This document shows, piece after piece, positions 25,125 through 34,688 of a stretch of 64,000 nucleotides of DNA. Every line of letters begins with the position of its first letter. Position 1 is the stretch's first letter. The notes below the pieces were generated by a model. It saw nothing but the letters and a program-made list of their open reading frames with translations, ran no database searches and had not been told where the DNA came from. The DNA is from Rhizobium favelukesii. GTDB lineage: Bacteria > Pseudomonadota > Alphaproteobacteria > Rhizobiales > Rhizobiaceae. Location: NCBI RefSeq assembly GCF_000577275.2, contig NZ_HG916854.1:695788-759787 (forward strand), written 5' to 3'. The position numbers were made by a program, and so were the translations under genes.

Positions 25125-25411
25125 ACTCCGACGAGCAGGCCAGCTGTTGGTCGTCACCTGTAACTCTTGCCGGGTGACCGCTACCTGGCCAAGGACGTCT
25201 GGAGCTTCCCGGAAAGACCACGCTGGATCGGGCCCCTTCTCGCTTTAAGTGCGAGCGGTGCAACAAGAAGAACTATATGGCGCTCAAGCGGCATTTCCCT
25301 CACGGGAGCGAATACGGCCAAACCGAAATCCGGCGTTTGAAAGCCGCCAAGACAATGCGCGTCCCCGTCTGGCGGGGCAATAAGCTTTTGACGCGATGGA
25401 TGGCGAGTTGA
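25125..25411 (+). pseudogene. Zinc-ribbon protein remnant, multiply frameshifted
   Basis: LLVVTCNSCR followed, in other frames, by DRYLAKDVWSF and then RFKCERCNKKNYMALKRHFP with EIRRLKAAKTMRVPVWRG. The two CxxC pairs (CNSC and CERC) form a zinc ribbon like that of small rhizobial hypotheticals. At least two frameshifts lie between them, so no intact product is possible. The function of the intact family is unknown. Confidence 0.6.
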
Positions 25412-25567
25412 TGCAAGGGCTTGGCTCGCGCTCGCTTTATGTCCTATGTCGTTCGGCCTTAATCCTCGACACCGATCCCTGTGTCGTCCGCTCGTGCGAC
25501 ACTAAAATGGTTTCGGCGTCGGCCGACGTTTCGTTCACTTGTACACAATAGGCATTTCAGGAGGCGG

Positions 25568-27178
25568 TCACGGGTCCGAGTGTGGTGTCCCAATCGCTCG
25601 CACTATGCCTGCCAGAGCTACCATGCCTGGATCATCAAGCTTCGTGCTCTGCTCGGTCCAGATGCGGGCGCGGCCGACCCTGCAGGGCTTTCCTTTGAAC
25701 TCTCGGATTGCGTGTTTGGCCGCTTCATCTGCAGCCAGCGCAAGCTCGTCCTGCGTGGTCCGCCCTTCGATAGCCATCGCTACCGCATGCAAACCGTCGA
25801 TGATTGTTTTGTCACCCAGCTGCGAACGACCAAGTGACAGCATCTCGTCCCTGGCTGTTTTCAGCAATGCCGACAGTTCGACGAGCGGGAGTTCCGAACG
25901 ACTTCCGCAAGATCTGCTCATCGAAAACAGCGCCGCACTGATAAGGGTTCCAAGACTTGAACCGGTGCTCTCCGCCGCAGCCATGGCCATAGCTGCGAAT
26001 GTGTCTCCAAGGTTCTCCTTATCCAAGTCAGCGGCTTCGATGGTCGATAGTAAGCGTGCGAGCATCGTGCCGGTGTCACCATCACCCAGGCGACTGTCGG
26101 CTGCGTTGAGCTCGGCTTCCATCGCTCGTGCCGCGATCGCACTACGGTTTGCGGCGGTGATCACGTCTTGGTAGGTTAGAGATCTCATTGAATGCTCCAG
26201 AATGGTGAACAGGCGGGCCGAAAACAGAGGTTCGATCTCATCATCGATGAAGCAGACGCTAATCGACATGCCGGCCATCTCCATCGATGTGGCGAAAGAC
26301 CCGACGAACGACCGCGCAATCGAGATGTCGTTTGCTGTTAGCACCTCGTGAGCACGTCGATAGGCGATAAAGAGCTCGTCTACCGGCGTGGCACCGAGAT
26401 TGTTGACCATCAAGACGACTTTGTTGCCATCGCTTTCAGGCAAGCGGTCTTCCAGGAGCCTCTCAACCATCTCCGCGACCAACGCATCAACTGGCGCCAT
26501 TGGTCTTCGCCAAATTCCTGGTTCACCGTGAATGCCGATCCCCAATTCGACGTCACCGTCGCTGATATCGACAAGCGGTTCATCTGCGGAGGGCAGCCTG
26601 CATCCGGCCCAGGCAATGCCTATCGAATGTGTCCGCTCGACGGTCTTTTGTGCGATCCGTGTGACCTCCTCCAGCGGGGCTCCGCGTTCCGCAGCGGCGC
26701 CTGCGGACTTAAAGACGAGGGTAAGTCCGGCCACGCCACGGCGCTTGTGACGCTCATGCGGTCCCGCGCTCGCGATATCGTCAATCCCAAGGACAGTGCG
26801 CACCTGCTCCACCCGGGTCATCTTCGATGCCATGTCGAAATTCATCCGATCGCCACCATAATTGCCGTAGAGAAGCAGAACGCCGGCCCCTGCATCCGCC
26901 ATATCGATAGCGTCGAGGCAGGATTGCAACGTCGGCCCCTCAAAGACGTTACCAACCGCACAGGCATCCAGCAGCCCCGGACCGACGTAGCCGCAGAACA
27001 AAGGTAGATGGCCAGAGCCGCCGCCCGTTACGATTCCGACCTTACCGTTCCTGGCGCCGCCACGGCGGACGATCGTGCGGCCGGCCTTGCCCGCCCGAAC
27101 GAGGTCGGGATAGGCAAATGTCAAACCCGAAAGGCTGTCATCGACGTAGGTCGAAGGGCTATTCATCAACTTCTTCAA
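25568..27178 (-). CDS. Dihydroxyacetone kinase-like fusion (DhaK-DhaL)
   Basis: A 536-residue kinase in which a DhaK substrate domain and a DhaL ATP domain are fused, as in ATP-dependent dihydroxyacetone or erythrulose kinases. In DhaK, GGGSGH is at about 52-57 and the substrate-binding His217 in GIGIHGEPG. DhaL carries the metal-binding Asp cluster DSRLGDGDTG and TGSSLGTLIS. I chose TTG 27178, which has GGGAG upstream and gives MKKLMNSP, the usual DhaK opening; ATG 27166 is an alternative. It is the last gene of a leftward operon after an amino-acid-type ABC importer and an opine-oxidase-like complex, an unusual place for a triose/tetrose kinase. Confidence 0.9.
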   Translation of the reverse strand: MKKLMNSPSTYVDDSLSGLTFAYPDLVRAGKAGRTIVRRGGARNGKVGIVTGGGSGHLPLFCGYVGPGLLDACAVGNVFEGPTLQSCLDAIDMADAGAGVLLLYGNYGGDRMNFDMASKMTRVEQVRTVLGIDDIASAGPHERHKRRGVAGLTLVFKSAGAAAERGAPLEEVTRIAQKTVERTHSIGIAWAGCRLPSADEPLVDISDGDVELGIGIHGEPGIWRRPMAPVDALVAEMVERLLEDRLPESDGNKVVLMVNNLGATPVDELFIAYRRAHEVLTANDISIARSFVGSFATSMEMAGMSISVCFIDDEIEPLFSARLFTILEHSMRSLTYQDVITAANRSAIAARAMEAELNAADSRLGDGDTGTMLARLLSTIEAADLDKENLGDTFAAMAMAAAESTGSSLGTLISAALFSMSRSCGSRSELPLVELSALLKTARDEMLSLGRSQLGDKTIIDGLHAVAMAIEGRTTQDELALAADEAAKHAIREFKGKPCRVGRARIWTEQSTKLDDPGMVALAGIVRAIGTPHSDP

Positions 27179-27197
27179 TAGAGTCTCCCTTAGGTGC

Positions 27198-27914
27198 TCA
27201 GGTGGGCTGCGCCAACAGTGCGTTTGACGCAGCGATGGGTCTTGATGACTTCACACCGCGTGCAAGCCGTCGTTCGACGAACCTGACGGCAAGCGAGGCC
27301 GGCCATGCCATTGCGAAATACAGACCCGCCGTCAGCGCAAACACGTGGAGCGGCAAAAAACTCTCCGACATGATCGCTCGCGAGGTCAGTGTCAGCTCGG
27401 GCACCGCAATCAGCGCGCAGATCGAACTGTCTTTCAGCAGCGAGACAAGGTTGATCAGCAAGGGTGCGAGCATATGCCGGATCGCTTGGGGCAGCAGGAT
27501 AAGACGGAACGTCTGGGCGGGCGTCAGCCCGGCGGCGAGCGCCGCCTCACGCTGCCCTGGCGGGATCGCGTTCAAACCCGCTCTGAACACCTCGGACAGA
27601 TATGCGCCGTAGACGAGCGCCAGTCCGAGAGATCCTGCAGCAAAGGCCGACAGGACGATGCCTGTACCCGGCAAGCCGAAGTAGATCAGATAAAGAATGA
27701 CAAGGATAGGAACGCCGCGTGCCGCGATGACATAGGTTCCAGCAGCGGCGCGAACGACAACAGAATGGCGCGACCGGAGATATTGCAGCACCAGCCCGAG
27801 TGCGAAGGCGAGACCGAATCCAGCACATGTCAGCGCAAGACTCACCCCCAAAGCGTCGACTAGTCTCGGGCCCCAATCTACGAGATTGGCGATGATTGTC
27901 CGAAGGAAACCCAT
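27198..27914 (-). CDS. Polar amino-acid ABC transporter permease (HisM/OccM type)
   Basis: A 238-residue inner-membrane permease with about five hydrophobic segments. The EAA loop is GQREAALAAGLTPAQTFRLILLPQAIR and the N-terminal half has TYVIAARGVPILVILYLIYFGLP, both typical of the polar amino-acid/opine subfamily. The ATG at 27914 follows the previous stop by one base, indicating coupled translation with the partner permease. The two permeases should form a heterodimer. Such systems import amino acids, opines or related small amines. Confidence 0.9.
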   Translation of the reverse strand: MGFLRTIIANLVDWGPRLVDALGVSLALTCAGFGLAFALGLVLQYLRSRHSVVVRAAAGTYVIAARGVPILVILYLIYFGLPGTGIVLSAFAAGSLGLALVYGAYLSEVFRAGLNAIPPGQREAALAAGLTPAQTFRLILLPQAIRHMLAPLLINLVSLLKDSSICALIAVPELTLTSRAIMSESFLPLHVFALTAGLYFAMAWPASLAVRFVERRLARGVKSSRPIAASNALLAQPT

Positions 27915-27915
27915 A

Positions 27916-28563
27916 TCAATACTCCAGCCGACGCTCGACCAGGATGAAGGCCTGGCCAACAACGAAAGTTAGTGCGAGATAGAGAACTGCTGCGGCGCCA
28001 TAGACCCAGGCGGTCGCGAAAGTCTCGTTTACGATCTGGCGCGCATTGAACATCACTTCGGGCGCGGCGATCGCGGCAACAAGAGACGTGTCCTTCACGA
28101 GACCGACGGCGTAATTGCCAAGCGGCGGCAGTGCGAGGCGCAGGCCCTGGGGCAGAATGACGAGGCGGAAGGCGGCCAGGGGCCTCAGGCCGATTGCTGC
28201 GGCAGCCTCGTTCTGTCCTTTCGGAACCGATCGGAAGCCAGCCCTAAATATGTCAATGACGACAGCGCCGCCGATCAGCCCGAGGCCTATGACAGCGGCG
28301 GTCATCGATGACAGGCGCACGCCGACCGCCGCCAGCCCAAAATAGAGGAGGAACAGGAATGTCAGGCTAGGCACGTTTCTCAGTGACTCGACATAGGATC
28401 GAATGAGGAAGCTGATTGCACGATTGACAGTAAGGTGCTCGATCGTGGCAAGCGTCAAACCGATCACGAGCGCCACGGCAAGCGCACCAACGCTGACTTC
28501 GACAGTGACGATTGCTCCGGTGAGCAGCGCGTCGATTATTCTGTTCAGCAACACCTCGTTCAT
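27916..28563 (-). CDS. Polar amino-acid ABC transporter permease (HisQ/OccQ type)
   Basis: A 215-residue permease paired with the next gene. SYVESLRNVPSLTFLFLLYFG and the EAA loop GQNEAAAAIGLRPLAAFRLVILPQGLR are clear. The start ATG 28563 overlaps the stop of the ATPase gene as ATGA. It has about five hydrophobic segments and no signal peptide. Confidence 0.9.
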   Translation of the reverse strand: MNEVLLNRIIDALLTGAIVTVEVSVGALAVALVIGLTLATIEHLTVNRAISFLIRSYVESLRNVPSLTFLFLLYFGLAAVGVRLSSMTAAVIGLGLIGGAVVIDIFRAGFRSVPKGQNEAAAAIGLRPLAAFRLVILPQGLRLALPPLGNYAVGLVKDTSLVAAIAAPEVMFNARQIVNETFATAWVYGAAAVLYLALTFVVGQAFILVERRLEY

Positions 28564-29335
28564 GAGCACGCTCCCCGCGAGGACAGACTGGACAGAAATT
28601 GCCTGAGCCTGGGCTCCTGAGGCCGATCGAGAATCTGGCGGGCCGGACCCTCTTCAACGATGCGACCAGCGTCCATAAACAGGATCCGGTCGGCGACCTC
28701 GCGTGCAAAGGCGATCTCATGGGTGACGAGCACCATCGATCGCCCTTCGCTGGCGAGTTCCTTGATGACGTTCAACACCTCCCAGACAAGTTCGGGGTCA
28801 AGTGCTGACGTAGGCTCGTCGAAAAGCAGAAGCTTTGGACGTTGCGCGAGTGCGCGGGCAATCGCGACTCGTTGTTGTTGCCCGCCAGAGAGCCGCGAGG
28901 GCATTTCGCCGGCCTTGTGGCCGAGATGAACCTTGGCGAGCAGTTCCTCGGCGAGCTCTGTTGCCGCGGCAGCCGGAAGGCCGCGCACCTTCCTGGGTTG
29001 AAGAGCAACGTTCGCCCTGACATTCAGATGCGGCCAGAGGTGGAAGTGTTGAAACACCATGCCTATGTCAGCGCGCTGCGGTGCCAGTTCCGCATCGGTC
29101 ATCCGCCGGCCATTGGGTTGTTCACCGATCAGTCGACCGTCGATCCTGATCTCGCCACTGGTCGGAGGATCGAGAAAGTTGATCGCCCTGAGGCAAGTTG
29201 ATTTCCCAGATCCGCTGGGACCGATCAGGGCTATGCGCTCTCCGCGCCGAAGGGAAAACGAAACATTTTGAGTACAGCCAGCTGGCCATAGGATTTGTTG
29301 AGCTTGTCGACAGTCAAAAGTATGTCGCCAGGCAT
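28560..29335 (-). pseudogene. Polar amino-acid ABC transporter ATPase with a one-base frameshift
   Basis: The gene begins at ATG 29335 (MPGDILLTVDKLNKSYGQLAVLK) after GTGGAGG. At a run of four A on the coding strand (29266-29269) the frame shifts: one more A would continue as NVSFSLRRGERIALIGPSGSGKST. After the shift the rest is intact, with Walker A GPSGSGKST, VFQHFHLWPHLN, signature SRLSGGQQQRVA, Walker B LLLFDEPTSALDP and the switch His in VTHEIAF. The neighbours are intact, so this is a very recent mutation, a sequencing error in a homopolymer, or a case of slippage. An internal start at 29102 would lack Walker A and be non-functional. Confidence 0.85.
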
Positions 29336-29390
29336 GGGTGCCTCCACGTGAAAGAAAGATGCGACCGGCGCGCCGGTCGCAGGGGACCGA

Positions 29391-30278
29391 TTATTGGCTG
29401 CAGACGGGCGGTTTCCAGTCGACTGGTCGATCGACACCAGCGCGGAAGTTTTGCGCCGAAGGTGTATAATTCGCCGCGCTGACGTTGCCGTATCTGCTGC
29501 CGATCGCCTTGACCTCGCAGGCGGTCCAGAGCTTGCGGATCTCTGCACTGATTGCGTCGGCAAGTGTCTTGTTTTCCTTGGAGAGGCCGAAAACGTACTG
29601 GCGGCCGACGCCGGTCAGCAGGGGGAAATCCGACTTGTTGTCGGTGAAAGGCAGATTGGCGAGGCCCCAGGCGGGGTTCTTCGAAATCGCATAGTCGATG
29701 ACGGGTGGATCGCCGACAAGGGCCTGAATGCGCCCTGCAACAAGATCGCGCAATGCTGCATCCGAGCTGTCATAGAGCGACAGTTCAACACCCGAGATGC
29801 GCCGCAACTCCGGCAGAAACGAAAAGCCGGTCATTGAACCGACCGTCTTGCCTTCGAGGTTTGTGAGCGTATGCCAGCCGTTCTCCGTCTTCGACGTGAT
29901 GCCGTTCTGGAAGTAGCCGGTGGGGTCGGTGAGCGAGAGCGTGTTCGCCCGCTGCTCGGTCCAGGCGACGTTGCCGCCAATGATATCGACGCGGCCAGTT
30001 TGGACAGCTGCAATTGCCCCCGACCATTCCATCGGGACGGGCTTGACGGTAAGGCCAAGGCGATCGGCGGCGATTTGCAGTATCTCACCGTCATATCCGA
30101 CGAGCTTGCCATCCCGGGCGACAAGTCCCGGCATGTCACCGGTTATCGCGACCGACAGGATCCCTGGTTCGACAAGATTGTAGGCAGCATTATCCGCCGC
30201 ACTCGCCGGTGGGGCGCTGAGCGCCACCAGGAGTGCCAAGGCGCCAGCCGTCATTCCGGTCATCGTTAAAGGCTGCAT
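29391..30278 (-). CDS. Periplasmic amino-acid/opine-type binding protein
   Basis: A 295-residue family 3 solute-binding protein. Residues 1 to about 28 form a signal peptide (hydrophobic core ALALLVALSAPPASA). The mature protein has DGKLVGYDGEILQIAADRLGL, GRVDIIGGNVAWTEQRA and GKTVGSMTGFSF, the usual class motifs. Two late cysteines (WTACEVK and PVCSQ) may form a disulphide. It is encoded 33 bp after the flavoprotein gene and 55 bp before the ATPase gene. The ligand is unknown; the enzymes around it suggest an N-substituted amino acid or an amine. Confidence 0.9.
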   Translation of the reverse strand: MQPLTMTGMTAGALALLVALSAPPASAADNAAYNLVEPGILSVAITGDMPGLVARDGKLVGYDGEILQIAADRLGLTVKPVPMEWSGAIAAVQTGRVDIIGGNVAWTEQRANTLSLTDPTGYFQNGITSKTENGWHTLTNLEGKTVGSMTGFSFLPELRRISGVELSLYDSSDAALRDLVAGRIQALVGDPPVIDYAISKNPAWGLANLPFTDNKSDFPLLTGVGRQYVFGLSKENKTLADAISAEIRKLWTACEVKAIGSRYGNVSAANYTPSAQNFRAGVDRPVDWKPPVCSQ

Positions 30279-30311
30279 GATCGTTGTTCCCTTTCCTTGT
30301 TTTGAGGTTGA

Positions 30312-31466
30312 TCAGGTTTGACCGGCAGCAGCACGTGCTGCCGGATTGGTGGGCCGCCTGATGAAGCGGGTCATGGAGAGGCCTTCGAGTGAGGTTGGAG
30401 AACCGCCGTCGAGACACAGTTCCGCGAGCACTGCGCCGACCGCAGGCCCAAGCTGGAACCCGTGCCCGGAGAATCCGAAAGCGTGAAAGAGGTTGGATGT
30501 GGTCGGGCTTGATCCCACCACAGGCAGTCCGTCCGACATGCGCCCCTCAATACCGGTCCAACTGCGAACCAACAGGACGTTGGCGAGGGCTGGAACCATC
30601 TCGATCGCTGCCTTTGCCGCATCCATCGTGACATCAGCAAGCGGTCGGGCGCGCAGAGTGTCACGATCGGCGACGCCGAGTCCTGAGCCGAAGATCACGC
30701 TCCCGTGTCCCCTCGCCTGCCTGATATACATGCCGCCGCCGCAGATGCCGAGGTTCGGGCCGATTAGCGGTGCTATCGGTTCGGTGACACACATGTTTGG
30801 CGCCATCACATCTTCGCGCACGGTGTCTCCGAACCATTCTGCGACGCGCGCCCCCCATGCGCCTGCGGTGTTGACCAGCCGGCGCGCATGAACGGGCGTG
30901 GTGTCGCCAGCAATGAAGAGTGCAAAACCCGTGTGCGAGGCCGCTGCGCGCTCGATCGTGCATCCCTCACGGATCACGGCGCCAAAACGCTTTGCGGTGC
31001 GCGCGAAAGCGGGCGTGACAAGCCGGGGATTGGCCTGACCGTCTTCGGCACAAAGCGAGCCGCCGACAAATCCTTCGCCGAGATAGGGGTAGCGGCGGCG
31101 CAAGTCCGCACGCTCGAGAACATCGAGCGTCAGGCCATGCTGGCGGGCGATCTCTTGATGGGCGACCAGCTCAGCCATATCAGGGTCGCTCCGCGCAAGC
31201 TTGAGATGGCCCGTGACAGCAAACTCGCAGTCGCTTCCGACAAGTTCGGCGAGCCTTCCCCAAATTTTCCGGCTACGTTGGGCCAGCGGCAATTCAGCGG
31301 GGTGACGGCCTTGCTGGCGTACGCCTCCGTAATTGACGCCGCTGGACTGCGCGCCGCAGCGCCCGCGTTCGAGCAGAACGACGGAGGCTCCCTTCCGACG
31401 CGCGTGCAACGCGGCCGAACAGCCGGCAAGTCCGCCGCCGATGATGGCCAAATCAAATACCGTCAC
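30312..31466 (-). CDS. FAD-dependent oxidoreductase, DAO family (opine oxidase subunit B-like)
   Basis: A 384-residue flavoprotein of the glycine oxidase/D-amino acid oxidase family. The dinucleotide motif FDLAIIGGGLAGCSAALHA is at the N-terminus and the C-terminal GFSGHGFQLGPAVG closes the FAD site. The GTG at 31466 follows GGGAGG and overlaps the upstream gene by 14 bp. With the next two genes upstream it matches the three-part dehydrogenases that include octopine/nopaline oxidases (OoxAB) and D-hydroxyproline dehydrogenase. The large active-site subunit would oxidise a secondary amine. Confidence 0.88.
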   Translation of the reverse strand: MTVFDLAIIGGGLAGCSAALHARRKGASVVLLERGRCGAQSSGVNYGGVRQQGRHPAELPLAQRSRKIWGRLAELVGSDCEFAVTGHLKLARSDPDMAELVAHQEIARQHGLTLDVLERADLRRRYPYLGEGFVGGSLCAEDGQANPRLVTPAFARTAKRFGAVIREGCTIERAAASHTGFALFIAGDTTPVHARRLVNTAGAWGARVAEWFGDTVREDVMAPNMCVTEPIAPLIGPNLGICGGGMYIRQARGHGSVIFGSGLGVADRDTLRARPLADVTMDAAKAAIEMVPALANVLLVRSWTGIEGRMSDGLPVVGSSPTTSNLFHAFGFSGHGFQLGPAVGAVLAELCLDGGSPTSLEGLSMTRFIRRPTNPAARAAAGQT

Positions 31467-32838
31467 GGGCGCCTCCCGCAAGGGTGGTAAGCGTGAGCGG
31501 TTTAATCGGCGCCTGTCCACGCAAGCGGCCAGCCTGACTGACATGGACGGATCCTTTGGCGGCGATCAGTTCGGCAGCGACCAGCCCACAGATGCGCCCT
31601 TGGCAACGACCCATGCCTAGACGCGTGAACGCCTTGATGCGATTGATGTCGCACTCTCCCGATGCTCCCACGGCATCGCGCAAAGCATGAGCTGTCAACC
31701 CCTCGCAGCGGCAGATTACGGTCTCGTTTGGAAGTTCGGCCGCCAGCTGCTGGGGAAACGGGAAGACTTTATTGAGAGACCGTCGAAAACGATCCATTCG
31801 CTCGAGACCGCGGCGTAATCGCGCGGCGCGCGACGCATCCGCCCGTCCGGCATCTGCCAAAACTGCCAGGGCTGCAAGCTCACCTGTCATGGCCGCGACT
31901 TCGCTGCCACGGATCGCGAGCCCGTCGCCGGCGAGATAAACGCCGTCAACGGAACTGCGCCCGTCCCCGTCTGTGACAGGAAGCCACTGACGGTGCTGTT
32001 CGTCGAAGCGAAAATCGACCCCGAGTAGATCGGCAAGTTGTGTTTCCGACGTCAGCCCAAAGCCAATGGCGAGCGCGTCGCAGGACAAGGTGGTCTCAGC
32101 CTTTGACTGACGATAGAGCAAGCCGGCGACACGACCGTCTGAGGCTTTGAGGATCTCGAGTGGTTGGACGTCTGTTTTGATGGGAACGCCGTGTGTGCGA
32201 AGCCAGGCCATGTAATACAGGCCTTTGGCAAAGATCCGTCCGCCGACCATCAATCCTGGAAGGGCGGACACCTGTCGCAACGGCCTGCCGGATTCGAGGA
32301 CGGCCACGACCCGTGCCCCGGCTCGCGCGTACTGGTATGCCACCAGGTAAAGGAGCGGCCCGCTGCCCATAAAGATGACGTCGTGGCCTATTGTCGAGGC
32401 TTGGGCCTTCAGGGCGATCTGCGCCCCACCCAGCGTGAAGACTCCTGGCGCCGTCCACCCGTTGATTGGCACGATTCGATCCATTGCGCCGGTCGCAACG
32501 ATCAGTCGTCCCCATGGCTGTCGCATCACCTCGTTTCTGCGGGCCAGGTGAAGAACCCCAGGTTCGACACCCCAGATCAAGGTCTCGGCGCGATAGGCAA
32601 TCGAGGGCAAAATGGCTGCGAACTGATCGCGCATCCTGCATGCGCGACCAGCATCGAATCCGTAGAGATCCCGGTCACTTCGCCGCAGCGGAGCCGGCGG
32701 ACGGCGGAAAATCTGGCCCCCTGGAAACACTCCTTCGTCGATCAGAACAGGCTTGTGGCCGGCCGCTACCAAGGTGCGGGCAGCGCTTACACCTGCCGGG
32801 CCTGCACCGACGATGACGATAGGATCCCCGCCGCTCAT
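31453..32838 (-). CDS. NAD(P)/FAD-dependent oxidoreductase with 2Fe-2S domain (opine oxidase subunit A-like)
   Basis: A 461-residue protein with an N-terminal FAD motif (VIVGAGPAGVSAARTL), a second nucleotide-binding fold (DVIFMGSGPLLYLVAYQYARAG split there), YLAGDGLAIRGSEVA, and a C-terminal BFD-like cluster domain with cysteines in ICRCEG and GMGRCQGRICG. This is the layout of HcnB/OoxA-type subunits that pass electrons from the catalytic flavin. The start ATG 32838 overlaps the preceding 2Fe-2S gene by four bases. Confidence 0.88.
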   Translation of the reverse strand: MSGGDPIVIVGAGPAGVSAARTLVAAGHKPVLIDEGVFPGGQIFRRPPAPLRRSDRDLYGFDAGRACRMRDQFAAILPSIAYRAETLIWGVEPGVLHLARRNEVMRQPWGRLIVATGAMDRIVPINGWTAPGVFTLGGAQIALKAQASTIGHDVIFMGSGPLLYLVAYQYARAGARVVAVLESGRPLRQVSALPGLMVGGRIFAKGLYYMAWLRTHGVPIKTDVQPLEILKASDGRVAGLLYRQSKAETTLSCDALAIGFGLTSETQLADLLGVDFRFDEQHRQWLPVTDGDGRSSVDGVYLAGDGLAIRGSEVAAMTGELAALAVLADAGRADASRAARLRRGLERMDRFRRSLNKVFPFPQQLAAELPNETVICRCEGLTAHALRDAVGASGECDINRIKAFTRLGMGRCQGRICGLVAAELIAAKGSVHVSQAGRLRGQAPIKPLTLTTLAGGARDGI

Positions 32839-33149
32839 GCCCTTACCTCCGGCGCGACGGTTGATAGCGACATGCCCGCTTCAACGAGGCTGGTGCACGC
32901 GCGGATACGTTCGCCCGAAGTCTTCCACAGCCAGCAATCTTGGCAGGCTCCCATGAAACAGAAGCCAGCCCTGCGTTCGTGGTGGAACTCAAAGTTGCGG
33001 ACATGCCCAAGCTCGGTGTTGAGCGCAACAAGTACCGTTTCGCCGGCGCGCGCCATGACGGATTGGCCATCGACAGTGAGTTCGATGACGGGCGGAGCAA
33101 TTGCGCACAGCCTCTTGAAGCTTTTTTCTCGGCATTTTTCCAAGGTCAT
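32835..33149 (-). CDS. 2Fe-2S ferredoxin-like small subunit of the oxidase
   Basis: A 104-residue ferredoxin-fold protein of the HcnA/SoxA-small type. The N-terminal half (IELTVDGQSVMARAGETVLVAL) is the beta-grasp domain and the cluster cysteines are in GFCFMGACQDCWLWK and the later RACTSLVEAG. It is the first gene of the leftward operon and is followed by the two flavin subunits with overlapping stops and starts. Its start lies 36 bp from the ATCCA-N5-TGGAT palindrome. Confidence 0.9.
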   Translation of the reverse strand: MTLEKCREKSFKRLCAIAPPVIELTVDGQSVMARAGETVLVALNTELGHVRNFEFHHERRAGFCFMGACQDCWLWKTSGERIRACTSLVEAGMSLSTVAPEVRA

Positions 33150-33184
33150 GCCTCTTCCTCCCCATTGTCAGCCCAACCATATTA

Positions 33185-33199
33185 ATCCATAATGTGGAT
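33185..33199. promoter_or_regulatory. ATCCA-N5-TGGAT palindrome, copy 1 (candidate IclR operator)
   Basis: ATCCATAATGTGGAT has perfect 5-bp arms. It lies in the 144-bp gap between the 2Fe-2S gene (leftward) and the MmgE/PrpD gene (rightward). The same element in reverse complement, matching at 14 of 15 positions, is at 40753-40767. An IclR-family gene lies two genes away, and IclR proteins bind short palindromes of this kind. The assignment is inferred from the shared motif. Confidence 0.65.
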
Positions 33200-33293
33200 G
33201 TCAATTGGGAATGGAATCCACGCTTGTCCATCTCTAGCCACGGCTGTTCGAAACTTTGAAACCACCTGAGGTAGTATCGAAAGGAAGTCCGCC

Positions 33294-34625
33294 TTGCCGA
33301 ACGCAATATCCGAGCTCGCCGCCTTTTGCGGCTCAATTGAAACCGTAGGCGAAACGACCTTAAAGGCCGCCCGCAGAACGGTTCTTGACACGATCGGGGT
33401 CGCCGCCAGTGGTGCTGCCACGCCTGGAGGTCGCGCCTCCTTTAAAGCTGCGAGCGCCATCTGGGGCGCCGGGGCGTCATCGATCTGGTTCTCCAGCATG
33501 CTGCTCACGCCAGCCGGTGCCACCTTCGTCAACGCCACCTATGCGGCAAGCCTCGACCTTGACGACGGTCACCGCGCTGCTGCCGGACATCCGGCCGCTG
33601 CCATCGTTCCAGCAGTACTCGCGCTTGTCGGCTGCCACGTGGTTTCGGGTCGCCGGTTGCTAACGGCGATTGCCATTGGATACGAGATTGCGGTTCGTGC
33701 CGCGGCCTCCCGTGACGTCAATAGCCTGCGGACAACCGACACGGGCCTCTGGTGCGGTTATGGCGCGGCCGCCGCCGCCGGCTGGCTCATGGCGCTTCCT
33801 CTTCCGGCGATTGCGCATGCGATGGCGATCGCGGGTCAGACTGCGACTGGTCAATTTTCCACGGGCTGGACGCGTGTCGGCCACACGGTAAAGGAAGGAA
33901 TTCCCTGGGCGGCAGCAAACGGTATTCAGGCAGCATATCTCGCTGCCGCCGGCCATAGGGGTCCGCTCGATCTGCTTGACGAGGAACCTGTCTACAACAG
34001 GACGCGGCTGCTTGCGGGGCTCGGAGACGCATGGGCTGTCGAACACGCGTATTTCAAGCGCTATAGCTGCTGCCGCTGGGCGCATGCCGCGATCGACGCA
34101 GCGGTGCTTCTACAGGACGAGCGCAAGCTACCCGCCCGCGCGATCGAGGGGATCGTCGTTGAAATATTCGACAGAGCGCTCACCCTGCCGAACCAGGTTA
34201 TACCCACCTCGAACGAGGCTGCGCAGTACAGCATTCCCTTCTGCATCGCCGTGGCGCTTCTACACGGGCAAACCGCGTTGTTGCCGCTCGAGGATCGCCA
34301 CCTCGCAGACCCCGATGTCATCGCACTCGCTTCGCGGGTTCGGCTGGAAGCTAGCCCAAGATATGTCGGCGCTTTTCCAGCAACGACCCCTGCCACAGTC
34401 AGTATCTCGGCAGGCGGCGAGATGTCTGCGCTTGAGATCACCTACCCAAAGGGAGAGCCCGCCAATCCGATGAGTGATGCAGAGCTTAGGGAGAAGTTCG
34501 CCACGCTGACATCACGGCTGCCCATGCCTTTTCTCCAGGCGCGCTCCATTTCCGATGCGGTCAGTGCACTGATGGACGGGACGGTAACGACTTCACTCCT
34601 CGACGCCCTTTGCAACGCCTCATAG
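33294..34625 (+). CDS. MmgE/PrpD family protein
   Basis: A 443-residue protein of the 2-methylcitrate dehydratase/cis-aconitate decarboxylase/iminodisuccinate-epimerase fold. Family features are TVLDTIGVAASGA, the active-site region NATYAASLDLDDGHR, GHPAAAIVPAVLALV and YFKRYSCCRWAHAAIDA. The likely start is TTG 33294 with AAAGGAAG upstream. Members dehydrate or epimerise hydroxy- or amino-dicarboxylates, so it may act on an organic-acid product of the neighbouring oxidase. The exact reaction is unknown. Divergent from the oxidase operon and followed 63 bp later by the IclR gene. Confidence 0.88.
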   Translation: MPNAISELAAFCGSIETVGETTLKAARRTVLDTIGVAASGAATPGGRASFKAASAIWGAGASSIWFSSMLLTPAGATFVNATYAASLDLDDGHRAAAGHPAAAIVPAVLALVGCHVVSGRRLLTAIAIGYEIAVRAAASRDVNSLRTTDTGLWCGYGAAAAAGWLMALPLPAIAHAMAIAGQTATGQFSTGWTRVGHTVKEGIPWAAANGIQAAYLAAAGHRGPLDLLDEEPVYNRTRLLAGLGDAWAVEHAYFKRYSCCRWAHAAIDAAVLLQDERKLPARAIEGIVVEIFDRALTLPNQVIPTSNEAAQYSIPFCIAVALLHGQTALLPLEDRHLADPDVIALASRVRLEASPRYVGAFPATTPATVSISAGGEMSALEITYPKGEPANPMSDAELREKFATLTSRLPMPFLQARSISDAVSALMDGTVTTSLLDALCNAS

Positions 34626-34688
34626 TCATTCTACAAAGCTGCCATTTGATATACGAATCCGCCAAACCGGCAGACGGATGAGGTTGAA

